From: Anaeromicrobium sediminis
GTDB taxonomy: Bacteria > Bacillota > Clostridia > Peptostreptococcales > Thermotaleaceae
Length of the DNA stretch: 54,780 nt
NCBI RefSeq assembly: GCF_002270055.1
Contig: NZ_NIBG01000004.1
Location: forward strand, 1-54,780
Direction: 5' to 3'
Shown here piece after piece: positions 42,251 to 49,899 of this stretch. Below the pieces are notes generated by a model. The model saw nothing but the letters and a program-made list of their open reading frames with translations, was not told the origin of the DNA and ran no database searches. The first letter of the stretch is position 1; each line of letters begins with the position of its first letter. The position numbers were made by a program, and so were the translations under genes.

Positions 42251-43441
42251 TTAATCGTCGTCTTTTTCATCATCGTCATCATCTTTTTCTTTATCTCTTT
42301 TTGACTTTTTATTTTTCATCCCTTTTTTTGACTCTAAATATTCTTTTCTCTTTTCTTCATCTTCACGTTTCTTATTTTTATTAAACTCTTTAATTCTTTC
42401 TTTAATTCTTTTTTTCATCTCTTCTTTAATTTTTTCTTGTCTCTTTTTCTTTCTCTCTTTCATAATTTGAAATTTTTTCTTCTTATTTTCCTCTAAGAGT
42501 TTTCTATGTTCATCTTTATATATTTTTTTAAGTTCCTGAACTTTATTTATCCTAGTAGGATCTAAATTTTTCTTTTTAAACTCTTCTTTAGAGATATTTT
42601 TCTCTTTTAATTTCTCTTTTAATCGCTCTTTATTATCCTCTATTTTTTTATCACTTTTCCTATTTCCTTTATCTTTCTTAGTCTTTCCTTTTGATTCAAC
42701 TAGGCCTTCATCCACTATATCTTGTACTTTCATTTTCTTAATCTGTTCTAGTGTTTTATTTTCATTTTTTTCTTTTGATTTCTTATAAACCTCATATTTT
42801 CCTATGGATACTTCCTGCTTTTTAGCTTCTTTTAAATCTTCTTTATTTCCTTCCACATATACAAGATTTACTTCTTCTAGTTCTATCTTTTCTTTCATCT
42901 TGCTTTCAATGTGCTTTTCTAACTCTTTAGTTTTTTCTTTAAAATCATCCTTTATGACAGTAGTGGATATAAGTACTGAATTTTTTTCTTTTGTAATATA
43001 TTCCTTTTCCTCTGCATTTCTGATTATGATAGATAGGGCTTCTTCAATAGGCTTGCCCTTAAGATCTTCATCAATAAGTTCCTTTCCTTCATTATTAAGA
43101 GGCACTGCCTTTATTACTTCATTCTTTTTATTAATTTCAAATTCTATACTAGGATTAATATCTACACTAACTACTGCCGCAGCCCCATGACTTACATGAT
43201 TAAATATATTCATCTTATTTATTAATGTAACAGAGAAAATCATCATTATAAAAATAGCAGCAATTAGGCCAAGATTTTTATAAGAAACTTTTTTCTCCTT
43301 ATAAATATCATCTTTCACAAAAATAATTCTTTTTCCCACATCTAAATTATCTTTTTTTACAACCTTTATATATTCCATGCTATCCGTAAGAATAATTGCA
43401 AAGTCTTCTTCTATTTTCATAACACATCCTCTATAGACCAC
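42251..43441 (-). CDS. rsgI: Anti-sigma-I factor, RsgI family
   Basis: 396 residues from the GTG at 43441, chosen because AGGAGG lies 8 nt upstream and the N-terminus (VYRGCVMKIEEDFAIILT) then aligns with the RsgI N-terminal domain (RG..V......A..LT). A single TM helix lies at about 60-80 (LGLIAAIFIMMIFSVTLI). Outside is the conserved RsgI segment VVSVDINPSIEFEINKKNEV, then a Lys/Glu-rich, mostly basic region of about 200 residues with an Asp-rich end. No carbohydrate-binding module is present, unlike cellulolytic clostridial RsgI proteins. It should hold SigI at the membrane until an outside signal arrives. The start overlaps the sigI stop by 11 nt. Confidence 0.9.
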   Translation of the reverse strand: MVYRGCVMKIEEDFAIILTDSMEYIKVVKKDNLDVGKRIIFVKDDIYKEKKVSYKNLGLIAAIFIMMIFSVTLINKMNIFNHVSHGAAAVVSVDINPSIEFEINKKNEVIKAVPLNNEGKELIDEDLKGKPIEEALSIIIRNAEEKEYITKEKNSVLISTTVIKDDFKEKTKELEKHIESKMKEKIELEEVNLVYVEGNKEDLKEAKKQEVSIGKYEVYKKSKEKNENKTLEQIKKMKVQDIVDEGLVESKGKTKKDKGNRKSDKKIEDNKERLKEKLKEKNISKEEFKKKNLDPTRINKVQELKKIYKDEHRKLLEENKKKKFQIMKERKKKRQEKIKEEMKKRIKERIKEFNKNKKREDEEKRKEYLESKKGMKNKKSKRDKEKDDDDDEKDDD

Positions 43442-44165
43442 TTTGTACACCTCCTAGAGTCTGTCCAATATAGTTCTTTAATAGTTCTAAATCACTACCT
43501 AATATCACCACTGTAGCTATAATAAATTTTCTACTTCTTTTTAAAATTTTTGCAGTGACATCTAATTCTTCAATTATTTTTTTACTTGGCAAGGTCTTTT
43601 TCCGCATTAATGCTTCTTTCAATTCTTTATTATTTGCAATATGTTTAGCAATGCGTAAACCATTGGCCCTAGTATCTACATGCTTTGGTGCTTCCTCTAC
43701 CAAATCAAAGAATGTAATGTCAAAGGGTTTTAATCTTTCTTCAAGCTCTTTTATTTCATTTTTTAATGTAAGGGATTTTGTAAAATCTTCCATTTGAAAA
43801 TGTTTCTGAAGCTTGTCCTTTTCATCCTCTTCAAATTGACTTATTGGAACTACTTTATTATGTTTGCTATTTTTCCTCAGATAATCTGTAATTCTATTTT
43901 TTATAACGATTTCTGCAAATCCTATAAAACTTCCTCGAGAAGGTTCATATTTATCAATTGCTTCATTAAAAGCTTCTATCCCTATACTATATTCCTCACT
44001 GTTCTCTGATTCAATATATTTATTCAATTTATTAGATATGGTCTTTATGATAAAGGGTATATACTCTTCAATAATTTTTTCTCTTTCCTGTGTACTTCCG
44101 TTTTTAATTTTTTCTAGTCTTTTCGTTAAGGAGTCCTTACGAAAAAAATCAAATAGGCGCGCCAA
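43431..44165 (-). CDS. sigI: RNA polymerase sigma factor SigI
   Basis: 244 residues from a TTG at 44165 with GGAGGT 7 nt upstream, the usual SigI size. Region 2 is visible in EYIPFIIKTISNKLNKYI, SEEYSIGIEAFNEAIDKYEP and FAEIVIKNRITDYLRKNSK; the C-terminal SigI-specific HTH is in LKEALMRKKTLPSKKIIEEL and ILKRSRKFIIATVVIL. SigI directs heat-shock or cell-surface gene sets in Bacillus and Clostridium and is held by RsgI, encoded next. The long palindrome at 44239-44311 lies about 75 nt upstream. Confidence 0.92.
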   Translation of the reverse strand: MARLFDFFRKDSLTKRLEKIKNGSTQEREKIIEEYIPFIIKTISNKLNKYIESENSEEYSIGIEAFNEAIDKYEPSRGSFIGFAEIVIKNRITDYLRKNSKHNKVVPISQFEEDEKDKLQKHFQMEDFTKSLTLKNEIKELEERLKPFDITFFDLVEEAPKHVDTRANGLRIAKHIANNKELKEALMRKKTLPSKKIIEELDVTAKILKRSRKFIIATVVILGSDLELLKNYIGQTLGGVQSGL

Positions 44166-44238
44166 ATTATACACCTCCGTATATATATATTCGCAAACCC
44201 ATGGAAATTTAGGTACCATCTTTTAAATTTAATTAATG

Positions 44239-44311
44239 ATAGGCTTTGTTTTAGTTTACATAATATATCTTACTTAAGTATATACGTTATGTAAATCAAA
44301 ACAAAGCCTAT
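44239..44311. other. Long imperfect palindrome upstream of sigI
   Basis: ATAGGCTTTGTTTT pairs with AAAACAAAGCCTAT (14 bp), and further in TTTACATAA with TTATGTAAA. About 25 pairs form around an AT-rich centre. It lacks a T-run on either strand. It may be an operator, a cruciform or an RNA processing hairpin. Confidence 0.55.
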
Positions 44312-44323
44312 GGAATAAATTAC

Positions 44324-44348
44324 AAAAGAGACGAAATTCGTCTCTTTT
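44324..44348 (-). terminator. Terminator of the DUF1848 gene
   Basis: AAAAGAGACGAA and TTCGTCTCTTTT are exact complements; the minus strand continues into TTTTGTAATTT. Confidence 0.7.
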
Positions 44349-44379
44349 AATATATGATTCAGTATTTAATTTATAAAAT

Positions 44380-45327
44380 CTATATATTTAACATTAACTG
44401 AACTGCATTAATTTTCACTTTTATTGACTTCATTTGTCTACTGGTTATTTTCTCATCACCTATTAATTTGCCCACTAACAGAGGAGAATTTACTGAGTGT
44501 TTTTTATAATTTTTATTTACTTGCCTATAATTATAGTTAGCATAACAATATAAACAATTATGGGCACATGTATTGTACTGGCCTATATCTATACTTTTCA
44601 TACACCCACAAAATTCCCTTTGATTATTATCTTTTTCCATATCTATATTTGACCCTATTATTTTACTTATTAAATTGCCATCTATACATTTTCCCTTTTT
44701 AATTCCACAGCTACTTAAGTCTATTGGTTCTGAACAAGTTTCAATGGTTATATTATACCTTTGTCCTATGTTAGAAAATTTATTTGCCAATTGAAACATA
44801 TCCCTTTCTTCTAGCTTAATTAACTTTAAGGACTTTGCATTTTTCCTAGTATTTTTATATGGGTCAATAAAACTTATTATACACCTTTCTGTGTAATTAC
44901 TTAGCTCCTCTGCAAATTTCTCAAACCATTCGTAATGGTACTCTTTGCTATAATTTTCATTAATAAGTATGGGATCATATCTCCATATGACCCTTTCTTT
45001 CCCTATTTTCATAGATAATTCTTTAAAGGTACTTATTATATCCTTCTTTTTTCTCATATTAACTTCAATATCTTCCCTATAGGGAGTTAATGTAAATTGA
45101 AAATAATAAGGATAATTCTTTAGTTCTTTTAATCTATCCATCATAGGCAGAGGATCTTTAGTCCAAAATACAAAACAGTCTACCACATGAGGATTTAACT
45201 TAATTTCACTTACTTGCCTTCTATTGAAAGGATTTTTCACATAGACATACCCCTCTTTTAGTCTATTAAAAAACCAATCACTATAAAAAGCTGGTATATC
45301 AGTTCTTCTGCTCGCACTTATAATCAT
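44380..45327 (-). CDS. DUF1848 family protein
   Basis: 315 residues from the ATG at 45327 (GGGGAC 7 nt upstream). Landmarks of DUF1848 are the very N-terminal IISASRRTDIPAFYSDWFF, VYVKNPFNRRQVS, DCFVFWTKDPLPM and RVIWRYDPILIN, plus a C-terminal Cys cluster (FCGCMKSIDIGQYNTCAHNC, then LYCYANYN). The CxxxCxYC-like spacing suggests an iron-sulfur or zinc site, and the family has been compared with radical SAM enzymes. The function is unknown. Tandem 23-bp repeats lie 42-110 bp upstream. Confidence 0.88.
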   Translation of the reverse strand: MIISASRRTDIPAFYSDWFFNRLKEGYVYVKNPFNRRQVSEIKLNPHVVDCFVFWTKDPLPMMDRLKELKNYPYYFQFTLTPYREDIEVNMRKKKDIISTFKELSMKIGKERVIWRYDPILINENYSKEYHYEWFEKFAEELSNYTERCIISFIDPYKNTRKNAKSLKLIKLEERDMFQLANKFSNIGQRYNITIETCSEPIDLSSCGIKKGKCIDGNLISKIIGSNIDMEKDNNQREFCGCMKSIDIGQYNTCAHNCLYCYANYNYRQVNKNYKKHSVNSPLLVGKLIGDEKITSRQMKSIKVKINAVQLMLNI

Positions 45328-45368
45328 AATGACGTCCCCTTTTGTAGTATATTCCCTCTTATATCTTA

Positions 45369-45437
45369 TCATTTATCAATTGAGAAAAAGGTCATTTATT
45401 AATGGAGAAAAAGGTCATTTATTATTGAAAAAAAAGG
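45369..45437. repeat. Three 23-bp tandem repeats upstream of the DUF1848 gene
   Basis: TCATTTATCAATTGAG-type units ending in AAAAAGG start at 45369, 45392 and 45415, followed by a degenerate fourth (TCGTTATATGATG). They lie in the presumed promoter region of the DUF1848 gene. Confidence 0.75.
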
Positions 45438-45450
45438 TCGTTATATGATG

Positions 45451-45484
45451 AAAAGCCCTTTAGTTTTCAAACTAAAAGGCTTTT
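45451..45484 (-). terminator. Terminator of the YedE operon
   Basis: AAAAGCCCTTTAGTTT pairs with AAACTAAAAGGCTTTT with one mismatch and a 2-nt centre. A T-run follows on the minus strand only weakly (GGGCTTTTCATC). Confidence 0.7.
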
Positions 45485-45514
45485 GGGGTTTATTATTTTA
45501 TTAAGGGGCTAGGG

Positions 45515-46747
45515 CTATATATTTAAAGATTCCTTTATTACTTTTTCCGTTAGATTCTCTTTAATTATATTTGATATTTTACCATTATCTGTTGTAACCA
45601 CACTTGGGAAAGTATCAACAGATAATCTCTCTGCAATTCCCTTTGACTTATATACATCAACTCTTGAGACAGCTATCTGTCCTTTAGTTTCTTCTTCTAT
45701 TCTTTCAATCACTGCTAATAATTCTCTAGAAGCTTCGTCTATCGCATTATATAGATATATAAGTCCTGGTTTTTCACATTGCATTATTTGATCTTTAAAT
45801 GCTTCTTCTTCTGCTATATATTTTTCTGCAGCAAATCCAGCTATGGCTCCATCACCAACGGCTGTGGCCACTTGTTTTAGCCATTTATCTCTCACATCAC
45901 CTACTGCATACACTCCACTTAGGTTTGTTTCCATCCTGTCATTAGTAGGTATATATCCTCTGTTATTAAGAGTTATCTGATCTTTAAACAATTCCGTATT
46001 AGGAATATATCCTATGAACTCAAAGCAATTGTCACACTCTACAGGTATTAGTTCATTAGTTTTAACATCCTTAAGAACTACTTTATCTAAGTGTCCATCA
46101 CCTTCAAAACTATGAACTACCGTATTCCATACGAACTCCATCTTTTCATTCTTAAGGGCTGCTTCTTTAGCGATCTCATTACAATCCATAATTCCTTCAT
46201 CATGCATAACAGAAACAGTAACCTTCTTTGCAAACTTAGTTAAGAACATGCCCTCTTCAATAGCTGCATCTCCAGAACCTATGACCACAACATGCTTATC
46301 CGTGTTAGCTGCTGCATCGCAAGTAGCACAAAATGAAATTCCCTTATCAAATAGATAATTTTCTTCATTTTCAGCACCAGTAACTCTTGGACGTCCACCT
46401 GTGGCAATAATAACTACCTTTGCTTTATATATATTTCTAAAAGTCTCAACTATTTTTTCTTCCTTTTTCAAATCCACAGATTTAACAGCAGTTAATTTAA
46501 ATTTAACTCCCATTTTCTCCGCTTGTTTCTTCATTAGATTAGTGATTGATTCCCCCTTAGGGCTATCTGGAAATCCTGGATAATTTTCAATTTCGTTAGT
46601 ATAAGTGGCTAAACCACCTACAAGGGCCTTTTCAACTAGAATTGTCTTTAGTCTAGCCCTTCCAGCATATATAGCAGCAGTAAGACCTGCTGGTCCACCA
46701 CCAATGACTACCACATCATAATTTTCTACCTTTTTTTCTCTTGCCAT
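45515..46747 (-). CDS. Thioredoxin-reductase-like flavoprotein with a C-terminal thioredoxin-like domain lacking CxxC
   Basis: 410 residues from the ATG at 46747 (AGAGGTG upstream). The FAD motif VVVIGGGPAGLTAAIYAGRA is near 13-32, the redox CxxC is FCATCDAAA near 145, the NAD(P) motif VVVIGSGDAAIEEG follows, then SGVYAVGDVRDKWLKQ. This covers a normal ~310-residue TrxB. An extra C-terminal ~95 residues (IYLYNAID ... TFPSVVTTDNGKI) fit a thioredoxin fold with the cis-Pro loop (DTFPSVV) but without a CxxC. It is the last gene of the YedE/TusA operon, so it may reduce persulfide or selenium species carried by the TusA protein (inference). Confidence 0.9.
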   Translation of the reverse strand: MAREKKVENYDVVVIGGGPAGLTAAIYAGRARLKTILVEKALVGGLATYTNEIENYPGFPDSPKGESITNLMKKQAEKMGVKFKLTAVKSVDLKKEEKIVETFRNIYKAKVVIIATGGRPRVTGAENEENYLFDKGISFCATCDAAANTDKHVVVIGSGDAAIEEGMFLTKFAKKVTVSVMHDEGIMDCNEIAKEAALKNEKMEFVWNTVVHSFEGDGHLDKVVLKDVKTNELIPVECDNCFEFIGYIPNTELFKDQITLNNRGYIPTNDRMETNLSGVYAVGDVRDKWLKQVATAVGDGAIAGFAAEKYIAEEEAFKDQIMQCEKPGLIYLYNAIDEASRELLAVIERIEEETKGQIAVSRVDVYKSKGIAERLSVDTFPSVVTTDNGKISNIIKENLTEKVIKESLNI

Positions 46748-46765
46748 CTTATTCACCTCTGTTCC

Positions 46766-47323
46766 TTACATAAAGTATTTTACTAATAACTTACTTCCTA
46801 TAACTGCACCTACAAACATGGCACATGCAAATACCCATCCTGAAAGTGATAATGATGCCACTCCACTGAATAGGGCTCCTATATTACATCCAAATGCAAT
46901 TCTAGAACCATATCCCATTAATGTTCCACCAACAACAGCAGCCACAATCTGCTTTTTATTTTTTATCTTTTTAATCTTAAATTGAGAAGCCATTAAAGTT
47001 GCAAGTAATGCTCCAAATATTATACCTAGGTTTCTCATAGTCCCAGGATGATTTAAAAAACCTGCATCTAAAGTTGCTTGGGCTCCCCTTGAACTAAAAT
47101 AGTACCATTTATCAACGCTACCACCTAGTCCTTCGTAGATCCATGCTCCCCAATTGGCAAATACACCTGATACACCCCAAGGGTTTTGTGTAGTAGCTAG
47201 TGTAACTATTTGAAATAAAGATAGAAGTACAGCTCCTGTTATATAAGTATAAGGGGTCTTTAGCCATTTTTTATAAAACTCATTATCTTTAACTTTATTG
47301 AAAAATTTACTTTCCTTTGCCAA
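46766..47323 (-). CDS. YeeE/YedE-family transporter, C-terminal-half protein
   Basis: 185 residues from a TTG at 47323 (GGGAGGT 6 nt upstream). Four to five hydrophobic helices with family motifs: NPWGVSGVFANWGAWIYE, ATLDAGFLNHPGTMRN, and the Cys motif MGYGSRIAFGCNIGALFSG near 145. YeeE/YedE proteins of the TsuA type take up thiosulfate through relayed cysteines; in many bacteria the two halves are one chain. The other half is encoded at 47612, with a TusA-like carrier gene between them. Confidence 0.88.
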   Translation of the reverse strand: MAKESKFFNKVKDNEFYKKWLKTPYTYITGAVLLSLFQIVTLATTQNPWGVSGVFANWGAWIYEGLGGSVDKWYYFSSRGAQATLDAGFLNHPGTMRNLGIIFGALLATLMASQFKIKKIKNKKQIVAAVVGGTLMGYGSRIAFGCNIGALFSGVASLSLSGWVFACAMFVGAVIGSKLLVKYFM

Positions 47324-47361
47324 AGTTACACCTCCCAAACGGAAAAATGAACTCTTTCCAT

Positions 47362-47589
47362 TTACTTATTTTTCTCTATAATTATTTCCCATTCACCATC
47401 GTCGATTTCTTCCACTTCTACGTTATATCCTTCTTTTCTAGCCCACTCAGGTATATTTTTCATAGCGCAGCTATGATCTATTTGAAGTACTAAGATATCA
47501 TCTAATTCAATTTCTTTCATTTTATTTTGTGCCTTTACTAAAGGTACTGGACAAGCTTCTCCAAAACAATCTAAAACATGCTCATTCAT
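47362..47589 (-). CDS. TusA/SirA-family sulfur carrier
   Basis: A 75-residue protein with the CPxP active site (DCFGEACPVPLVKAQNKM, Cys near 13) and the family C-terminal DHSCAMKNIPEWARKEGY with a second Cys. TusA proteins carry persulfide sulfur, and similar YedF proteins accompany selenium or sulfur transporters. It lies between two YedE half genes in one operon. GAGGAATAAATT precedes the ATG. Confidence 0.93.
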   Translation of the reverse strand: MNEHVLDCFGEACPVPLVKAQNKMKEIELDDILVLQIDHSCAMKNIPEWARKEGYNVEVEEIDDGEWEIIIEKNK

Positions 47590-47611
47590 AATTTATTCCT
47601 CCTAAAATAAT

Positions 47612-48328
47612 CTATTGATTTTTACTTTCTTCATATTTCATTGCAAATACATATAAGGAAGCTATTAATGCTAGTTGTATAATAAGTGCGCCTCCCCATC
47701 CAAACACATCAGGTAAAAATATGGCTTTCCCCTTGGAAATAAAGTTATATTTCCACCAGCCAAAATCATGAGCTCCCCATAGGGAACCTATCACGAAAAA
47801 TACTAAGGATAGAACCTGCATCCAAAAACCTTCTCCTACTCTCATCAAAGTTCCTGATGCACAACCACCTGCTATAACCATTCCTATTCCAAATAATATG
47901 GCTCCAATAATAGTTGCAAAGCTTATAGGTACCACATAGGACATTCCTGGAACTGGAAGGCCTTGTACATGAGCTCCATATTTAATAGCTGTAAAACCTA
48001 TAGTAGTTATGGCAAAAGCTATTAATACGGCCCTTGTTAAAGAAGTTCCCCCTGTTAAATAAGGATCTCTCATTGATGCTGTGAAACAAAATCTCGACCT
48101 CTGAAGTATGAAACCAAAGGAAATTCCCGTTACCCAAAATAAAGCTAGCTTTTCAGATTTCAGGTTAAGGAAAATACCTATAATCACAAGGCCTATGAAT
48201 AATGCCACACCATAAGGTATTTGATTTTTCTTAGCCTTTTTACGTCGAGAACCCCTTTGACTACTAGAGCTTCTTCTTATGGAGGAAGTTTTAACATTGC
48301 TACTTTCAGCATTTGACGTTTCAGTCAT
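47612..48328 (-). CDS. YeeE/YedE-family transporter, N-terminal-half protein
   Basis: A 238-residue membrane protein with a Ser/Arg/Lys-rich N-terminal tail (about 35 residues, SSIRRSSSSQRGSRRKKAKK) and about 6 helices. The conserved cysteine motifs are QRSRFCFTASMRDPYLTGG near 80-98 and GIGMVIAGGCASGTLMRVGE near 147-166. It is the first gene of the operon 48328 to 45515 and complements the half encoded at 46766. The basic tail is unusual and may contact the TusA-like protein or the membrane. AAGGAG precedes the ATG. Confidence 0.9.
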   Translation of the reverse strand: MTETSNAESSNVKTSSIRRSSSSQRGSRRKKAKKNQIPYGVALFIGLVIIGIFLNLKSEKLALFWVTGISFGFILQRSRFCFTASMRDPYLTGGTSLTRAVLIAFAITTIGFTAIKYGAHVQGLPVPGMSYVVPISFATIIGAILFGIGMVIAGGCASGTLMRVGEGFWMQVLSLVFFVIGSLWGAHDFGWWKYNFISKGKAIFLPDVFGWGGALIIQLALIASLYVFAMKYEESKNQ

Positions 48329-48683
48329 GAAACCACACTCCTTACTTTTTTAGGTTTACTAACAAAATAGATTGTTTAATAATTGAATTTTTTCTTAAAA
48401 AGTGAATTATATGTTCAATAAATTTTCTAACTTCATAATATCATAGAAAGTTATTATTTTAACATTCCCAACCTTTATGTTATATTAGATTTCCTTATGG
48501 CATATATAATGAAAAGTTATAGCCAGAATGGTATAATCTAAGTAATTACGTTAAGGGAATTTATGGAATATAAGTTCCCCTTATATTCATCCATATATTT
48601 TGTAAGATCTTATTATGTTTTTTTCATGTTTACAGTTATTATATCGTTAAAATAATAAGTATCTATATAATAAGGAGGCTAAT
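48329..48683. promoter_or_regulatory. Divergent control region with an inverted repeat, candidate LysR operator
   Basis: The inverted repeat GAATATAAG-TTCCC-CTTATATTC at 48566-48588 is perfect (9-bp arms, 5-bp centre) and fits a LysR-type site. It is ~95 bp before the lysR ATG and ~240 bp before the YedE gene. The rest is AT-rich. Confidence 0.6.
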
Positions 48684-49583
48684 ATGCATATTAAAACTCT
48701 AGATTATTTTCAAAAAATTGTAACTACTAAAAGTATATCTAAAGTAGCCACAATGGAGCATATTTCTCAATCAGCTTTAAGTCAGTTAATTCAAAAGATG
48801 GAAGATGATTTCGGGTGTAAGCTTCTTATAAGAAGTAACAGGGGAGTCAAATTAACTCCTTTTGGAGAAATTGTATTTAAATATTCACAAAATATGGTGA
48901 GAATGTATGAAAATATGAAATCAGATTTGAATTTAGCAAAGGAAAATGAAGATGTGGTAAGGGTAAGTGCCAATTGGCCCCTAGCTACATATGCACTTCC
49001 ATGTGTTTTGTATGATATAAAGCAAAAGTTTAAAAACCATACTTATCATTTATCATCAAATTTTCACAACGATAAAATTATTGAAGACGTGGAAAATAAT
49101 ATAGTTGACTTTGGGTTTGTCTATGGAAAGCCTGAAAGTACCAAAGTAGAATATATACCTATTGGAAAGGATAAGGCAACACTCCTTGCTTGTCCTGATT
49201 TTGCCATAGATGACACAATAAATTTAGAAGATGTATTTACATATGAAATGATAGATTTTGATATGGCCGAAAATATTATGGACCATTTAGATGAGAAGCT
49301 TAGATTACATAATAAAAGTGTGAAAGATTTTAAAATATTATTTAAGGTGGATAATATAGAAGGCGCTAAAGTATCTATTAAAAATGGCTACGGAATAGCT
49401 TTCCTACCTTATTCCACCGTAAAAACAGAAGTTTATAAAAAAACATTAAAAGAAATTGAAATACGAGATTTCAAAGTTCATTATGATATATATCTCGTAT
49501 ATAAAAAGAACAATATTCATACCCATTCTGTAAAGGATACTTTAAAATATTTATTAAATATGGATCAAAAGGATTTTTGTTAA
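48684..49583 (+). CDS. LysR-family transcriptional regulator
   Basis: A 299-residue protein with the N-terminal LysR HTH (HIKTLDYFQKIVTTKSISKV, then ISQSALSQLIQKMEDDFGCK and LLIRSNRGVKLTPFGE, about 2-65) and a type-2 periplasmic-binding effector domain (about 90-290). It is divergent from the YedE/TusA operon and faces a second TusA-like gene, so it probably controls sulfur or selenium uptake. The AAGGAGG site lies 6 nt before the ATG. The effector is unknown; CysB-like O-acetylserine or a sulfur compound is possible. Confidence 0.93.
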   Translation: MHIKTLDYFQKIVTTKSISKVATMEHISQSALSQLIQKMEDDFGCKLLIRSNRGVKLTPFGEIVFKYSQNMVRMYENMKSDLNLAKENEDVVRVSANWPLATYALPCVLYDIKQKFKNHTYHLSSNFHNDKIIEDVENNIVDFGFVYGKPESTKVEYIPIGKDKATLLACPDFAIDDTINLEDVFTYEMIDFDMAENIMDHLDEKLRLHNKSVKDFKILFKVDNIEGAKVSIKNGYGIAFLPYSTVKTEVYKKTLKEIEIRDFKVHYDIYLVYKKNNIHTHSVKDTLKYLLNMDQKDFC

Positions 49584-49798
49584 ACTTTTTTAATAATTAT
49601 CTCCCATATGCCATTCATTATTTCTTCTGAAGTCATGGAAAGGGTATTTTTTGAAAAAGTTTCGCTTATATTTTGAGCTACACAACTATGATCTGTAGTT
49701 ATTATAATAGGTTCACCAACATCTGATTTTTTTAATGCAGCTTTTATTCTGATAATAGGTATTGGACAGAATTCACCCGTTACATCAAGTTCAATCAT
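49580..49798 (-). CDS. Second TusA/YedF-like sulfur carrier
   Basis: 72 residues from the ATG at 49798 (GGGGGATAAG upstream). The TusA pattern is intact: ELDVTGEFCPIPIIRIKAAL with the CPxP Cys near 11, and TDHSCVAQNISETFSK with a second Cys. It is convergent with lysR; the two stop codons overlap in the palindrome TTAA (49580-49583). The sequence differs clearly from the operon paralogue, so this is not a recent duplicate. It is monocistronic. Confidence 0.9.
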   Translation of the reverse strand: MIELDVTGEFCPIPIIRIKAALKKSDVGEPIIITTDHSCVAQNISETFSKNTLSMTSEEIMNGIWEIIIKKV

Positions 49799-49899
49799 AA
49801 TCTTATCCCCCATATAAATATATTTTATATAATCATGATAACATATATATCTACAAGTTAGTATTCATATTTTAACATAGTAATAAGGAGGATTGCTAA

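Noticed and set aside
44380-45327. DUF1848 protein as a canonical radical SAM enzyme
   Set aside because: The Cys cluster is C-terminal and lacks the standard N-terminal CxxxCxxC context, so only a distant resemblance can be claimed.
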